From NCBI RefSeq assembly GCF_015752205.1, contig NZ_JADOVG010000007.1, positions 1 to 64,000 of the forward strand: a stretch of 64,000 nucleotides of DNA, read 5' to 3'. Source of the stretch: Polaromonas sp. CG_9.7 (GTDB lineage: Bacteria; Pseudomonadota; Gammaproteobacteria; Burkholderiales; Burkholderiaceae_C). Positions 7,398-16,566 of the stretch are shown piece by piece. Under the pieces are notes generated by a model. It worked only from the letters and a program-made list of their open reading frames with translations, was not told where the DNA came from and did not search any database. Each line of letters opens with the position of its first letter. Positions within the stretch are counted from its first letter, which is position 1. The position numbers and the translations under genes were made by a program.

Positions 7398-8687
7398 TTA
7401 TCGCTGGAAAGGACCCCAGTCTGGCTCGCGTATGTCTCCGCCTGCGCCTGAAAGACGTGCTTTTATCTTTCCGTCGAGGGTTGTGGTCATTAGCGCCTCT
7501 TTGCCCTGCTGTTGCGTTGCATAAACAATCAACCGGCTGTTTGGAGCAAAGCTCGGACTTTCGTCAGCAGAAGTATCTGTAATAGCCGTAGTCGCTCCGC
7601 TAGCAAGTTCCATGACGTGCAGTTTGAATGCACCCCCAATTCTTGAAACGAATGCCAGCCAACGACCGTCAGGACTGAGGGCCGGTGATATGTTGTAGTT
7701 GCCGGTAAAAGTCACTCGGTCAGCGTTTCCACCGGCAGGGCTCATGCGGTAAATCTGAGGAGAGCCGCCCCTGTCGCTGACGAAATAGATAGAACGTCCA
7801 TCAGGGGAAAATGCAGGCTCGGTGTCGATGCTGGATGTCTGGGTCAAACGTTTGGGCTCGCCGCCATTGAGTGGCAGTGCGTACAGTTGCGAGCCACCTG
7901 CCTGGCTGAGTGTAGCGACCATCTGGCTGCCATCAGGTGACCAAGCAGGGGCGCTGTTGGAGCCGCGAAAGTTCGCCAGCAGACGCCGTTTTCCAGTGGC
8001 TACCTCGTGAGAGTAAATCACTGGCTTGCGGGACTCGAAAGACACATAAGCCAGTTGGGCTCCATTCGGCGACCAAGCAGGGGAAATGATAGGCTCAGGA
8101 CTCGCAAGGGCTGACTGCGCACTTTCACCATCTGAATCTGCAACCCACAGCGTATAACGCTGACCCGCCTTGGTCACATAGGCAATCCGTGTAGAAAAAA
8201 TGCCTTTTTCACCGGTGAGCTTTTCGTAAACGAAATCAGAAACACGATGCGACGCCAGCCTTAAATCTGCTTTCGCGACGGTGTAACTTTGTCCACCCAG
8301 GTCCTGCTCACGAACAACATCCCACAAGCGAAGTCGCACTTCGAACCGCCCGTCGGCAAGCGGTGAAACGCTGCCTGTCACCATGGCATCTGCACCCTTT
8401 TGACGCCAGCTTGCAAGATCAGGACGGGTATTCTCGTCCGCCACCACACCCATTGCATCTACGGTGCGAAACATGCCGCTTCGCTCCAGGTCGGCTTTGA
8501 CAATGCTGCCGATTTTTTGTGGCGATTGCGCTTCACCCTTGAAGGGCGCGATGGCAATCGGAAGCTGGGTCATACCCACACCCGAGACTTCAACACGAAA
8601 TTGGGCGAATGCCGGAAATGGCAAGACTGCACCTGCGGCCAACAGACTGAAAACCGATCGGCGGTTTAAAGGCGATGTAATGCTCAT
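7398..8687 (-). CDS. tolB: Tol-Pal system beta-propeller protein TolB
   Basis: This 429-residue periplasmic protein has a signal peptide containing a double arginine (NRRSVFSLLAAGAVLPFPAFA), possibly a Tat-type leader. A TolB N-terminal domain (about 25-160) follows, then a six-bladed propeller with repeated 'SPDG..lafvS' blades (WSPDGSQMVATLSQ, FSPDGRSIYFVSDR, LSPDGRWLAFVSR). I use the ATG at 8687; an in-frame TTG at 8705 would add six residues. It is the first Tol gene of the run. The usual upstream tolQ-tolR-tolA genes are absent, and glycosyltransferase genes lie there instead. Confidence 0.94.
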   Translation of the reverse strand: MSITSPLNRRSVFSLLAAGAVLPFPAFAQFRVEVSGVGMTQLPIAIAPFKGEAQSPQKIGSIVKADLERSGMFRTVDAMGVVADENTRPDLASWRQKGADAMVTGSVSPLADGRFEVRLRLWDVVREQDLGGQSYTVAKADLRLASHRVSDFVYEKLTGEKGIFSTRIAYVTKAGQRYTLWVADSDGESAQSALASPEPIISPAWSPNGAQLAYVSFESRKPVIYSHEVATGKRRLLANFRGSNSAPAWSPDGSQMVATLSQAGGSQLYALPLNGGEPKRLTQTSSIDTEPAFSPDGRSIYFVSDRGGSPQIYRMSPAGGNADRVTFTGNYNISPALSPDGRWLAFVSRIGGAFKLHVMELASGATTAITDTSADESPSFAPNSRLIVYATQQQGKEALMTTTLDGKIKARLSGAGGDIREPDWGPFQR

Positions 8688-8701
8688 ATATCTGGTTTTT
8701 A

Positions 8702-9544
8702 TCAATGTAATTGGGTAAATTTGATGAATGTCGACGTCTTGAGTTCCCGTAAACCTTTTTCTGCAAGGATTAAATGGGAGTTCAGACGCGCCATTACGCG
8801 ATTTTTATTGACCGACTCACTGTCACGCTTGCTTTCCGGATGCCAAAGGTGAAAAACCTCAGTTGCCAGGAATCCATTTTTCCTTCGAATTCCGAGATGG
8901 CTAAGCCGCAGTACAAAATCGGCATCTTCATGGCCCCAGCCTTCAAAGGATTCATCAAATCCATTGACATTGATGAAATCCCTTTTCCACACGCCAAGGT
9001 TGCAACCTCGGATGCCACGCCACAGGAATCTTTTTTTTACTCTGAATAAATTTTTTGGCCAACCCAGCAGATGCACTAATTTGTTGGAATCTCCACGCAG
9101 CCTTGCACGCAGCCAGAAATTCGCAGGCTGAATGAGAAGGTCTAGTGCATTATCAAGAACAGAGGATGTCAATTGATGGTTTAAGAGCACCCGACTGCCA
9201 TTGACAAAACAGCCAGGCTGGGCAATTCGCTCATGTTGCGCTACAAAAGCACGGTTTGGAATGCAATCACCGTCAAGAAAAACCAGATATTCGCCTGTGG
9301 CATGACTTGCCGCCAAGTTTCGAGCGCGTGAAATGGTGAACCCGCTGTCTGGATGCCACACATGAAGTACCGGACAATTAAAAACAGGACAGAGGTCGAA
9401 AAGCATCTGTACCTGATCCTGCCGTGAACCATCGTCCGCAATGATGACCTGATGTCCATCATTGCACTGCCGAGCCAGGGAGCGCAGAACAGCCAGCAAT
9501 GCATCTGTACGGTTGTAAGTCAGGACAATGAAGCTGATTTTCAT
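8702..9544 (-). CDS. Glycosyltransferase family 2, LPS/surface polysaccharide type
   Basis: This 280-residue GT-A fold enzyme has the nucleotide-sugar strand IVLTYNRTDALLAVLRSL (7-23), ADDGS (36-40) and the metal-binding D91-G-D93. A C-terminal galactosyltransferase-type acceptor/catalytic segment follows (RGCNLGVWKRDFINVNGFDE, then GWGHEDADFVLRL, about 178-213). The arrangement is that of beta-glycosyltransferases adding a sugar to a core oligosaccharide or capsule. No membrane segment is seen. It overlaps the upstream glycosyltransferase by 4 bases (ATGA) and ends 14 bases before the tolB start, so all may share a transcript. Confidence 0.85.
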   Translation of the reverse strand: MKISFIVLTYNRTDALLAVLRSLARQCNDGHQVIIADDGSRQDQVQMLFDLCPVFNCPVLHVWHPDSGFTISRARNLAASHATGEYLVFLDGDCIPNRAFVAQHERIAQPGCFVNGSRVLLNHQLTSSVLDNALDLLIQPANFWLRARLRGDSNKLVHLLGWPKNLFRVKKRFLWRGIRGCNLGVWKRDFINVNGFDESFEGWGHEDADFVLRLSHLGIRRKNGFLATEVFHLWHPESKRDSESVNKNRVMARLNSHLILAEKGLRELKTSTFIKFTQLH

Positions 9545-10347
9545 GGCGATGTAGACGATGCCTTTCGGTCAATCAACAGCAGCCATAGCTTCAGGTATCG
9601 GTAGTAAGTTCCTTCAGCGTTGGAGATGGCCAGTGCCAGGCCCATCCAGCCATCCAGAAACCCCATCTGCAAAAAGTAGGTTCGAATGAATGCCCACAGA
9701 CCATGGCCGAGCGCTTTGGGAAATGACGACGACTTGCCCTTGCTCAGCAAGCGTTGGGCACCGGCACTGGAATAGCGATCAACTTTGTCCAAGACCGTTT
9801 CAAAATCTGGAAAACTTTCATGCAGCAGCTGATTGCGCAACGGGCTGACTTGACCCGTCGAGTCAAGTTTTTCATGGATGATATCGTCTGAAAATCGGGC
9901 TGAACCACGCCGAAAGAGCCGCGTGACAAGGTCTGGATACCAGCCTGAATGATGGATATATTGACCGCAATAACTGGATAGACGTGGAAAGCTGTAGGCA
10001 TCGGCCTCGGGCTGTTCAAGGACCTGCTTGATTTCAGCTTGAAGCGCAACGCTCAAGCGCTCGTCAGCATCAATAGACAGCACCCAGAGGGAACTGGCAA
10101 GTGCCAGCGCACGGTTTTTTTGAACGCCAAATCCCTGCCAGTCGGTGTTAATGCTGACCTCTGCACCCAGGTTGCGGGCCAACAGCACGGTTTCGTCAGA
10201 ACTACCGGAATCAAGCACGATGATCTGATCAGCAAAGTGAACCGAGCGCAAACAAGCCTCAATGTTGTGTGCTTCATTCTTTGTAATCACGATGACCGAC
10301 AAGCTTGTCAACAAATACCTTTTTAGTTCATTTCCACCGCTGTTCAA
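9541..10347 (-). CDS. LPS core glycosyltransferase, WaaE/KdtX-like
   Basis: This ~268-residue family 2 glycosyltransferase starts LSVIVITKNEAHNIEACLRS (16-35), followed by LDSGSSDET (45-53) and SIDADERL with the DxD (D93/D95). The C-terminal half (HSGWYPDLVTRLFRRGSARF, a HE motif near 150-170, and an amphipathic helical tail GFLDGWMGLALAISNAEGTYYRY) matches the WaaE/KdtX group. That group adds the first beta-1,4-glucose to heptose of the LPS core. The start is uncertain: 10347 is TTG, and a TTG about 11 codons in has a better AAAAGG before it. It is divergent from the O-antigen ligase gene with a 121-base spacer. Confidence 0.85.
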   Translation of the reverse strand: MNSGGNELKRYLLTSLSVIVITKNEAHNIEACLRSVHFADQIIVLDSGSSDETVLLARNLGAEVSINTDWQGFGVQKNRALALASSLWVLSIDADERLSVALQAEIKQVLEQPEADAYSFPRLSSYCGQYIHHSGWYPDLVTRLFRRGSARFSDDIIHEKLDSTGQVSPLRNQLLHESFPDFETVLDKVDRYSSAGAQRLLSKGKSSSFPKALGHGLWAFIRTYFLQMGFLDGWMGLALAISNAEGTYYRYLKLWLLLIDRKASSTSP

Positions 10348-10468
10348 GGACTTTGGCAGTCACCCGATGTATGCAAAGCATAGCAGACCGACTTGCAAAT
10401 TCGCTTTGCGGGAGGGCAAATGGAATCGCCGATAATGCGGGCAAATCCTTTTCCGCACCAAAGCTAAT

Positions 10469-11728
10469 TTGTTTAAAAACACGATCAATTTCCGACTTGC
10501 AGTCATTTGCCTGGCAGCAGCTTCCGTCGGATTGTCGATGGTTTTTATCAGTATTTCAAAGTTCTTGTTGATTGTTCTGGGTGCGGGCGTCCTGCTTTTT
10601 TCACGCCACTTTCCGACACCAGAGCGCCAGTTGAAAGGCATGGTTACGCCGATTGCGGTCCTGCTGGTGCTGTTGGCATTTGCGCTCAGCCTTTTTTGGA
10701 CCGTGGCGCCTCAAGCGGATGCTCTTGGCTCGTGGGTCAAGTACGGCAAGCTGATCATGGTGCTTCTTTTGGTGATCCTCATCCGCGACCGGCGCGAGGC
10801 AATTTATGCGTTAAGCACGTTTGCTGCTGCGCAAGTCTTTTTACTGGCCAGTTCCTGGATGCTGTTCGTGCACCTGCCTGTGCCCTGGGCAACTTCCCGC
10901 ATGGCATTGACCGAATATGCCGTCTTTTCCAGCTATCTTGACCAAGGCATCATGAGTGCAGTATTTGCTGCCCTTTGCTGGCATTTGCGCGAACTCGTTC
11001 CCGGGCGATTTGGTCGAAGCCTGGCGATTTTTGTGGCATTTGCAGCAGTCGCCAATATTCTTTTTGTTCTCATGGGACGCACGGCCCACGTGGTTTCGAT
11101 TGTGCTCATATCGTTGGCGATCATGTGGGAACTGCCGAAAAAATACCGACCCTTTATGGTTTTGCTGCCATTCCTTCTTGCTCTCGGCTTGTTTTTTGCC
11201 TCCAGCAAGGTTCGGGACAGAATGACCCTGGTTCAAACAGAGGTGTTGGCTTACTCTGCCCAGAAAACGGCCGATACATCATCCGGAATACGGCTTGATT
11301 TGTGGAAAACGGCAGTGCAGGCCATCGGTGAACATCCCATTACAGGCTCAGGCATTGGAAGCTGGAGCACGCAATTCAACCGGCTTCAACATGAAAAAAA
11401 TCCTGCCCACGTCGATATTGACGGCAACGGCAACCCGCATCAGGAATTTTTTCTCTGGGGCGTGCAACTTGGAATTCCAGGCATTCTTATGTTCATGGCC
11501 TTGCTGTTTTCAATCTGGCGAGACACGCTGAAATTCCCCACGCCCTATGCGCGCGCAGCACAGTCGACCCTTATTTCGCTGGCTGTTGCCTGCCTTTTCA
11601 ATTCTTCCCTTTACGATGCGCAGATAGGAGATTTTTTTTGTATCCTGATCGGTTTGCTCTTGGCATTGGGTCGTCTAAGCATTCTTGAACAGCCTATTGC
11701 TCAACCACATCTACAACAGCCTGCGTGA
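10469..11728 (+). CDS. O-antigen ligase family membrane protein (WaaL-like)
   Basis: This 419-residue polytopic protein has about 10-12 predicted membrane helices. A large periplasmic loop (about 265-325) carries the Wzy_C/WaaL signature (IRLDLWKTAVQAIGEHPITG, GSGIGSWS, and a histidine in NPHQEFFLWGVQLGIPG). Such enzymes transfer undecaprenyl-linked polysaccharide to lipid A core (ligase) or polymerise it (Wzy); sequence alone does not separate them, but the LPS core and MsbA neighbours favour the ligase. The start is a TTG at 10469. The stop overlaps the msbA GTG by 4 bases. Confidence 0.8.
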   Translation: MFKNTINFRLAVICLAAASVGLSMVFISISKFLLIVLGAGVLLFSRHFPTPERQLKGMVTPIAVLLVLLAFALSLFWTVAPQADALGSWVKYGKLIMVLLLVILIRDRREAIYALSTFAAAQVFLLASSWMLFVHLPVPWATSRMALTEYAVFSSYLDQGIMSAVFAALCWHLRELVPGRFGRSLAIFVAFAAVANILFVLMGRTAHVVSIVLISLAIMWELPKKYRPFMVLLPFLLALGLFFASSKVRDRMTLVQTEVLAYSAQKTADTSSGIRLDLWKTAVQAIGEHPITGSGIGSWSTQFNRLQHEKNPAHVDIDGNGNPHQEFFLWGVQLGIPGILMFMALLFSIWRDTLKFPTPYARAAQSTLISLAVACLFNSSLYDAQIGDFFCILIGLLLALGRLSILEQPIAQPHLQQPA

Positions 11729-13494
11729 CAAAGCTGACTTTAAAAGAAATCGTGATACCGGCCCCTAAACAGACCCTGCGGCGCAGGCTGGCGCGCGTGT
11801 GGCCTTATTTCAGCGGCTCGCGGGCAGGTTGGGCGCTGGCAATTGGCTCCACCGTCGTCGCCTCTGCGACCGAGCCTTTTGTGCCTGCCTTGCTCAAACC
11901 CTTGCTGGATCGCGGTTTCCAGCGGGATGACTTGAATCTTTGGATAGTGCCCGTCACGCTGATGCTGCTGTTCATCATCCGGGGGCTTTCAGGGTTCCTG
12001 GCGCAATTGGCATTGGCCAAGGTGACCAACGACGGTTTACTGGAACTGCGCAAAGCCATGTTTGGCAAAATGCTCAGTGCCCGGCTGAGCCTGTTTTCGG
12101 ATCAAAGCTCCAGCATGATCGCCAATACAGTTGTGTATGAAGTGTTCAATGGCTCGTCAGCACTGATCAATGCGGTCATGCGGCTGGCGCGGGATGTACT
12201 GACACTGCTGGCGCTCATCAGCTACCTCGTCTACCTGAACTGGAAACTCACGCTGATCGTCGGTTTTCTGTTTCCTGCAGTTGCCCTGGTCATTCAGGTG
12301 CTCTCCAAACGCCTGTACCGCCTGACCAAAGAAAGCCAGACGGCCACGGACAGCCTGGCCTATGTGGTGGAAGAAAATGTCATGGCGCACCGGGATGTTC
12401 GCCTGCATGGCGCTCAGGCATCCCAAGCCAGCCGTTTTGACAAGCTGAGCCATTCATTGCGCGGCCTGTCGATGAAATCGACAGCAGCCTATGCCGGCAT
12501 GAGTGCCATCACCCAGGTACTTGCCGCGATGGCGCTTTCGGCCGTGATTTCGATTGCGCTGATGCAAAGCGCAGAAAACACGACAACCGTGGGAGGCTTC
12601 GTGGCTTTTGTCACCGCCATGCTGCTGCTGATTGCCCCCATCAAAAGCCTGTCGGATGCCGCCACGCCCATCACCCGTGGGCTTGCAGCCGTCGAGCGTG
12701 GCCTGGACCTCATGGAACTGACACCCGACGAAACCAGCGGACATTTTGTCAAGGCAAGGGCCGTTGGTGAGATTGAATTTTCGGGTGTGGGCGTTTCCTA
12801 CAAGGCTGATGCACCGCCCGTGCTTCAGGGCTTCAGTATGTCAATTTCTGCTGGAGAAACGCTTGCCATTGTGGGCGCTTCAGGTTCCGGCAAGACGACC
12901 CTGGTGAACTTGCTGCCCCGTTTCATCGAAATAACCGAGGGGCGTATTTCCCTGGACGGCGAGGACATTCGCGGCTGGGACCTGGCGTGCCTTCGTTCCC
13001 AGTTTGCAGTGGTCAGCCAGCATGTGGTGATGCTCAACAGCAGCATTGCCGATAACGTGACACTTGGACAGCCAGCCGATGTACATCGGGTCAGGGATTG
13101 TCTGGAAGCGGCAAACCTTGGGTCCTTGCTGGCCGGACTTCCTGAAGGCCTGAACACCGTGCTGGGCCACAATGCCATGCAGTTGTCAGGAGGCCAGCGT
13201 CAAAGGCTGGCCATTGCACGCGCACTCTACAAAAATGCACCGATTTTGATCCTGGATGAAGCCACCTCGGCGCTGGACACTGAATCGGAAATCGCTGTGC
13301 AAGAAGCCATCCGGCGCCTGACCAAGGGGCGGACTTCGCTGGTCATTGCGCACCGTCTGTCAACCATCCAGAACGCTGATCGCATCATCGTGATGGATTC
13401 AGGGCGAATCATCGAGTCAGGCACCCACAAGGAATTGCTGGCCATGGATGGCACCTTTGCACATCTCTATCGCTTGGGCTTCCAATCCGCATGA
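11725..13494 (+). CDS. msbA: Lipid A export ABC transporter MsbA
   Basis: This 589-residue half-transporter has six membrane helices (about residues 30-320) fused to a nucleotide-binding domain. Motifs are Walker A GASGSGKTT (~383-391), signature LSGGQRQRLAIARAL (~487), Walker B ILILDEATSALD (~508) and H-loop IAHRLST. It flips lipid A-core across the inner membrane. Length and domain order are those of MsbA, and its coupling (GTGA overlap) to the O-antigen ligase-like gene supports the LPS role. An 8-bp perfect hairpin without a T-run (13501-13529) follows the stop. Confidence 0.93.
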   Translation: MTKLTLKEIVIPAPKQTLRRRLARVWPYFSGSRAGWALAIGSTVVASATEPFVPALLKPLLDRGFQRDDLNLWIVPVTLMLLFIIRGLSGFLAQLALAKVTNDGLLELRKAMFGKMLSARLSLFSDQSSSMIANTVVYEVFNGSSALINAVMRLARDVLTLLALISYLVYLNWKLTLIVGFLFPAVALVIQVLSKRLYRLTKESQTATDSLAYVVEENVMAHRDVRLHGAQASQASRFDKLSHSLRGLSMKSTAAYAGMSAITQVLAAMALSAVISIALMQSAENTTTVGGFVAFVTAMLLLIAPIKSLSDAATPITRGLAAVERGLDLMELTPDETSGHFVKARAVGEIEFSGVGVSYKADAPPVLQGFSMSISAGETLAIVGASGSGKTTLVNLLPRFIEITEGRISLDGEDIRGWDLACLRSQFAVVSQHVVMLNSSIADNVTLGQPADVHRVRDCLEAANLGSLLAGLPEGLNTVLGHNAMQLSGGQRQRLAIARALYKNAPILILDEATSALDTESEIAVQEAIRRLTKGRTSLVIAHRLSTIQNADRIIVMDSGRIIESGTHKELLAMDGTFAHLYRLGFQSA

Positions 13495-13884
13495 GTAGTT
13501 CAGGCGCACTGGAGTGCTCTTTGCGCCTGCTCAACGGATTGCCGATCCAAGACACTTACAGTGGTAATGCTGGATGAAAATCGTACTGCATCATGAACGA
13601 GATCAGGACGAACAGCAACCTGGTTCATTGATGGGCATGAAGCTTGCACGCGTTAACATGACCTTGGGAATTTTCCAATGCGTTGTGATTCCGCGCATTG
13701 CTTGCCCCCTGCCAACAGTTACTTTTATCCCTTCAATTTGATCATGACCCTCAAACAAAAAATTTCGGCGATAGCTGCCTCCTTATGCATGACTCCTGCT
13801 ACGCGCTTGCGAAAAAAATGCAGAAATGGCATGGACAGCATGGCTCCAGTGCTGCGCATTCGCTGAACACTGGCCAGACTCTTC
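13495..13884 (+). pseudogene. Gap with a possible binding-protein gene remnant
   Basis: No intact gene is seen. After the msbA hairpin an ATG at 13744 opens MTLKQKISAIAASLCM, which looks like the front half of a signal peptide, and is followed 41 codons later by a stop. A second frame just after it reads YALAKKMQKWHGQHG, faintly like the C-terminus of an amino-acid binding protein. The adjacent permease/ATPase pair lacks its binding protein, so an internally deleted copy is an attractive but unproved reading. There is also a 54-codon frame at 13574 with no recognisable similarity. Confidence 0.2.
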
Positions 13885-14652
13885 ATGGAGCAAGTTCTCT
13901 GGTTCGGCTGGTTTCGCGCCGACATCATTTCCCAATATGCCGGTCTGTTCTGGCGCGGCCTGCAAATGACGATCGCCGTCACCCTGATCTGCATCGTTCA
14001 AGGCACAGCGCTGGGCCTGGCCGTTGGCTTGGCACGCGTTGCTGAAGCGCGCCATGCACCGGCCAAACAATTATGCAAATACCTGCTGCAATGGCCGGCC
14101 GCCGTATATGTCAGCTTTTTTCGAGGCACGCCATTGTTCGTGCAAATCTTGCTGATTCACTTTGCCTTGCTGCCACTGTTCATCAACCCAACGGACGGAT
14201 TGCTGATTTCGGGGGAAGCGGCTCGTGATCTGAAGCAAAATTACGGTGCATTTCTGTCTGGCGTGGTGGCTCTCACACTCAATTCAGGCGCCTACATTTC
14301 AGAAATTTTCCGGGCTGGCATCCAGTCGATTGACCGCGGCCAAGTAGAGGCTTCCCGCTCGCTGGGCATGTCGTTTCCCCGGACCATGTACCACATCATC
14401 CTGCCGCAGGCTTTCCGCCGAATGCTTCCTCCGCTGGGCAACAATGCGATTTCGCTGCTCAAGGATTCGTCACTGATCTCTGCCATTGGCTTGGCTGAAC
14501 TTGCCTATGCAGCGCGTACCGTGGCGGGGGCTTATTCACGCTACTGGGAACCGTATTTGACCATTTCTCTGATGTATTGGGTATTGACGCTGGGCTTGGC
14601 TTACGGCGTGAAACGACTGGAGGCGCGCTATGGACGAGGTGATTCGCGTTAA
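13885..14652 (+). CDS. Polar amino acid ABC transporter permease
   Basis: This 255-residue HisM/GlnP-type inner-membrane protein has about five helices. The cytoplasmic coupling loop [20 protein letters not shown] (~137-156, 'EAA' motif) docks on the ATPase. It is followed by [25 protein letters not shown], also typical. The ATPase gene begins 23 bases before its stop, so the pair is translationally coupled. No substrate-binding protein gene is adjacent, only a possible remnant upstream. The substrate is unknown. Confidence 0.9.
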   Translation: MEQVLWFGWFRADIISQYAGLFWRGLQMTIAVTLICIVQGTALGLAVGLARVAEARHAPAKQLCKYLLQWPAAVYVSFFRGTPLFVQILLIHFALLPLFINPTDGLLISGEAARDLKQNYGAFLSGVVALTLNSGAYISEIFRAGIQSIDRGQVEASRSLGMSFPRTMYHIILPQAFRRMLPPLGNNAISLLKDSSLISAIGLAELAYAARTVAGAYSRYWEPYLTISLMYWVLTLGLAYGVKRLEARYGRGDSR

Positions 14653-15361
14653 GGGGCTGACCAAGCTGTTTGGCAAGCTCGCAGTGTTGCGCGGCATAGA
14701 CTGCGCCATCATGGCGACAGAGGTGGTGTGCGTGATCGGTCCGTCTGGTTCTGGCAAGAGCACGTTTCTTCGCTGCCTGAATGGTCTTGAAGATGCCTCA
14801 GGCGGCGAAGTGCTGGTGCATGGCGTGTCGGTGCATGAGCCGAAAACCAATGTCGATGCGCTGCGTTCCGAAATCGGCATGGTGTTTCAACGGTTTAACC
14901 TGTTTCCGCACAGGACCGTGCTGGAGAACATCACCCTTGCGCCGTCCAAGGTGCGAGGCCTCACGCAAGCGCAGGCGCGGGTTCGGGCCTGCGAGTTGCT
15001 TGAAAAAGTCGGACTGATCGACAAGATCAATGCCTATCCCAGCCAGTTGTCCGGCGGGCAGCAACAGCGGGTGGCGATTGCCCGGGCGTTGGCGATGCAG
15101 CCGCGCATCATGCTGTTCGACGAGCCCACGTCTGCACTGGACCCCGAGATGGTCGGCGAAGTGCTGGCCGTCATGCAGGCGCTGGCAGAAGAAGGCATGA
15201 CCATGGTGGTAGTGACGCACGAGATGGGCTTTGCCCGCCAGGTGGCCGACCGGGTGGTGTTCATTGATGAAGGCGTCATCGTTGAAGAAGGAACGCCGGC
15301 TGCGATTTTTGACAACCCCCAGCAAGACCGCACACGCCGTTTCCTGAGCAAGGTATTGTGA
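14630..15361 (+). CDS. Polar amino acid ABC transporter ATP-binding protein
   Basis: This 243-residue GlnQ/HisP-type ATPase carries Walker [10 protein letters not shown] (~37-45), Q-loop [10 protein letters not shown], signature [15 protein letters not shown] (~141), Walker [21 protein letters not shown] and H-loop [10 protein letters not shown]. Its ATG lies inside the permease gene, with GGAGG (14619-14623) placed correctly. It energises the preceding permease. About 27 bases after its stop lies a copy of the dispersed intergenic repeat. Confidence 0.93.
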   Translation: MDEVIRVKGLTKLFGKLAVLRGIDCAIMATEVVCVIGPSGSGKSTFLRCLNGLEDASGGEVLVHGVSVHEPKTNVDALRSEIGMVFQRFNLFPHRTVLENITLAPSKVRGLTQAQARVRACELLEKVGLIDKINAYPSQLSGGQQQRVAIARALAMQPRIMLFDEPTSALDPEMVGEVLAVMQALAEEGMTMVVVTHEMGFARQVADRVVFIDEGVIVEEGTPAAIFDNPQQDRTRRFLSKVL

Positions 15362-15387
15362 ATCCGTTATTCTATCGAGATGGTTGG

Positions 15388-15443
15388 TTAAAAATGGCTT
15401 TTGCGCAATATCCACGGGCATATTTAGCTATTATTAAAATAGC
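15388..15443 (+). repeat. Dispersed intergenic repeat, copy 1
   Basis: A ~56-bp element with an A-rich start, then TTGCGCAA, CGGGCA and a terminal small palindrome AGCTATTATTAAAATAGC. It is the same layout as the copies at 32531, 43150 and 63452 (forward) and 21282, 47620 and 56546 (reverse). It sits between the convergent ABC ATPase and DUF3820 genes. Confidence 0.7.
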
Positions 15444-15464
15444 AAATTAGCCAGCGGTTCAAGT

Positions 15465-15677
15465 TCAGCGCTTACGCAGCGGATCAAGCAACGGCGAGAG
15501 TCCGTTGTGGTCGATTTCCTGCATCAAAGCCAGCAGGCGGCCAATTTCTCCCTTGGGAAAGCCTTCGCGGGCAAACCAGTTCAGGTAGTTGCCCGGAAGG
15601 TCGGCAATCGGCGTTCCCTTGTATTTTCCGAAGGGCATGACACGCGTCAGCAGCAGCGGGAGGTCGTCGGGACTCAT
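15465..15677 (-). CDS. DUF3820 family protein
   Basis: This 70-residue protein reads VMPFGKYKGTPIADLPGNYL followed by NWFAREGFPKGEIGRLLALM. This is the complete DUF3820 motif, known from small proteins sometimes annotated as putative quorum-sensing-regulated virulence factor. The biochemical function is unknown. It starts 3 bases after the stop of the SUI1-like gene, so the two are very probably cotranscribed. Length is usual for the family. Confidence 0.85.
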   Translation of the reverse strand: MSPDDLPLLLTRVMPFGKYKGTPIADLPGNYLNWFAREGFPKGEIGRLLALMQEIDHNGLSPLLDPLRKR

Positions 15678-15680
15678 CCG

Positions 15681-16043
15681 TCAGCCGCCTGTCCTTTTGG
15701 TGGTGTAGCCCTGTTTGACCAGTGCCTGCATCACCTGCTCGCAATGGTCGCCCTGCACTTCAATCACTCCGTCCTTGACGGTTCCGCCCGAGCCGCAGGC
15801 GGCCTTGAGTTGTTTGCCAAGTTGCACCAGTGCTGGCTCGTCCAGGGCCAGCCCCGTCACCAGTGTGACGGTCTTGCCACCGCGGCCCTTGGTGCTTCGG
15901 GAAACACGCGCCACACCATCGGATTTGGGCATTGCTTTTGAAAGCCGGCAGACACAGGCGGAAGCCGGCTGGCGGCAGTCGGGGCACATTCGTCCGGTGT
16001 CGGTCGAATAGACAAGGCCGGTGGCTGACAAGGATTTTTTCAT
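15681..16043 (-). CDS. SUI1/YciH-type translation initiation factor homologue
   Basis: This 120-residue protein has a Cys-rich N-terminal piece (CPDCRQPASACVC, 20-32) and a SUI1/eIF1 domain: VSRSTKGRGGKTVTLVTGL (48-66), GTVKDGVIEVQGDH (88-101), then EQVMQALVKQGY. Bacterial YciH resembles eIF1 and affects start-codon fidelity on the 30S subunit in E. coli. The CxxC...CxC knuckle may bind a metal. It is followed at 3 bases by the DUF3820 gene. Confidence 0.88.
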   Translation of the reverse strand: MKKSLSATGLVYSTDTGRMCPDCRQPASACVCRLSKAMPKSDGVARVSRSTKGRGGKTVTLVTGLALDEPALVQLGKQLKAACGSGGTVKDGVIEVQGDHCEQVMQALVKQGYTTKRTGG

Positions 16044-16078
16044 GGTCTAAGGGTTGCTTGATGCACGGCGCCCATTTT

Positions 16079-16106
16079 CAGGCCATTTGCAGGCCATTTG
16101 CAGGCC
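16079..16106. repeat. 11-bp direct tandem repeat (2.5 copies)
   Basis: CAGGCCATTTG occurs twice back to back (16079-16089, 16090-16100) followed by CAGGCC. It lies upstream of the SUI1-like gene start, in the 88-base spacer. It is probably slippage and no function is seen. Confidence 0.6.
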
Positions 16107-16131
16107 CAAGAAAACACCAACATCAAACATT

Positions 16132-16566
16132 TCAGTTATTGATGATGTTCGAGGTCTGGCAGGCCGCCCGAATGATTCGCCGGTAGGGGTTAGGCTCGAC
16201 CTCGCGAAAAAGCATCATGCGGGGTTCTGTCTGCGGATACACGCGTCGCAGGTAGGGTTCGCCTTTCCAGGCGGGCAGACGGTAGTAATCAATCGACAGA
16301 TAGCGTGCCGTAGCTTGAGAGCAATCAAACAGAACGTCAGAAACAAAAGAGCGGTAGGGAACACCGTCCCAGTTCACACGGTCTTCTGAACGGCTTACCC
16401 GCACCCGCATGATGCGCGACTCGGGGTTGATTGAAACCGGGCTAGGGTCGACCTCGATGGTGTTAACGCTTTCGTTGGCAGCGTCTCCCATGACGTTGAA
16501 CCACTCGGTCCCGGCCTGCGCCAGGGTGCAGCACCACAGGCAGCACACCATTATTAAAGTTTTCAT
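16132..16566 (-). CDS. Secreted protein, surface-adhesin-E-like
   Basis: This 144-residue protein has a signal peptide (residues 1-18, MKTLIMVCCLWCCTLAQA|G). The body has the pattern of small 'surface-adhesin protein E' domains: NTIEVDPSPVSINPESRIMR, VRVSRSEDRVNWDGVPYRSF, then LFDCSQATARYLSIDYY. It contains two mature cysteines (about 81 and 136) that could form a disulfide. The role is unknown; such proteins are common in Burkholderiales and rarely studied. It is transcribed toward the SUI1-like gene and follows the large PBP gene on the same strand after ~240 bases. Confidence 0.6.
   Translation of the reverse strand: MKTLIMVCCLWCCTLAQAGTEWFNVMGDAANESVNTIEVDPSPVSINPESRIMRVRVSRSEDRVNWDGVPYRSFVSDVLFDCSQATARYLSIDYYRLPAWKGEPYLRRVYPQTEPRMMLFREVEPNPYRRIIRAACQTSNIINN

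Noticed and set aside
13574..13738. A 54-codon ORF after msbA
   Set aside because: No ribosome site, no similarity and weak codon use.
16079..16106. The 11-bp tandem repeat as a CRISPR-like or iteron array
   Set aside because: Only two and a half units with no spacers and no replication or Cas gene nearby; simple slippage is enough.
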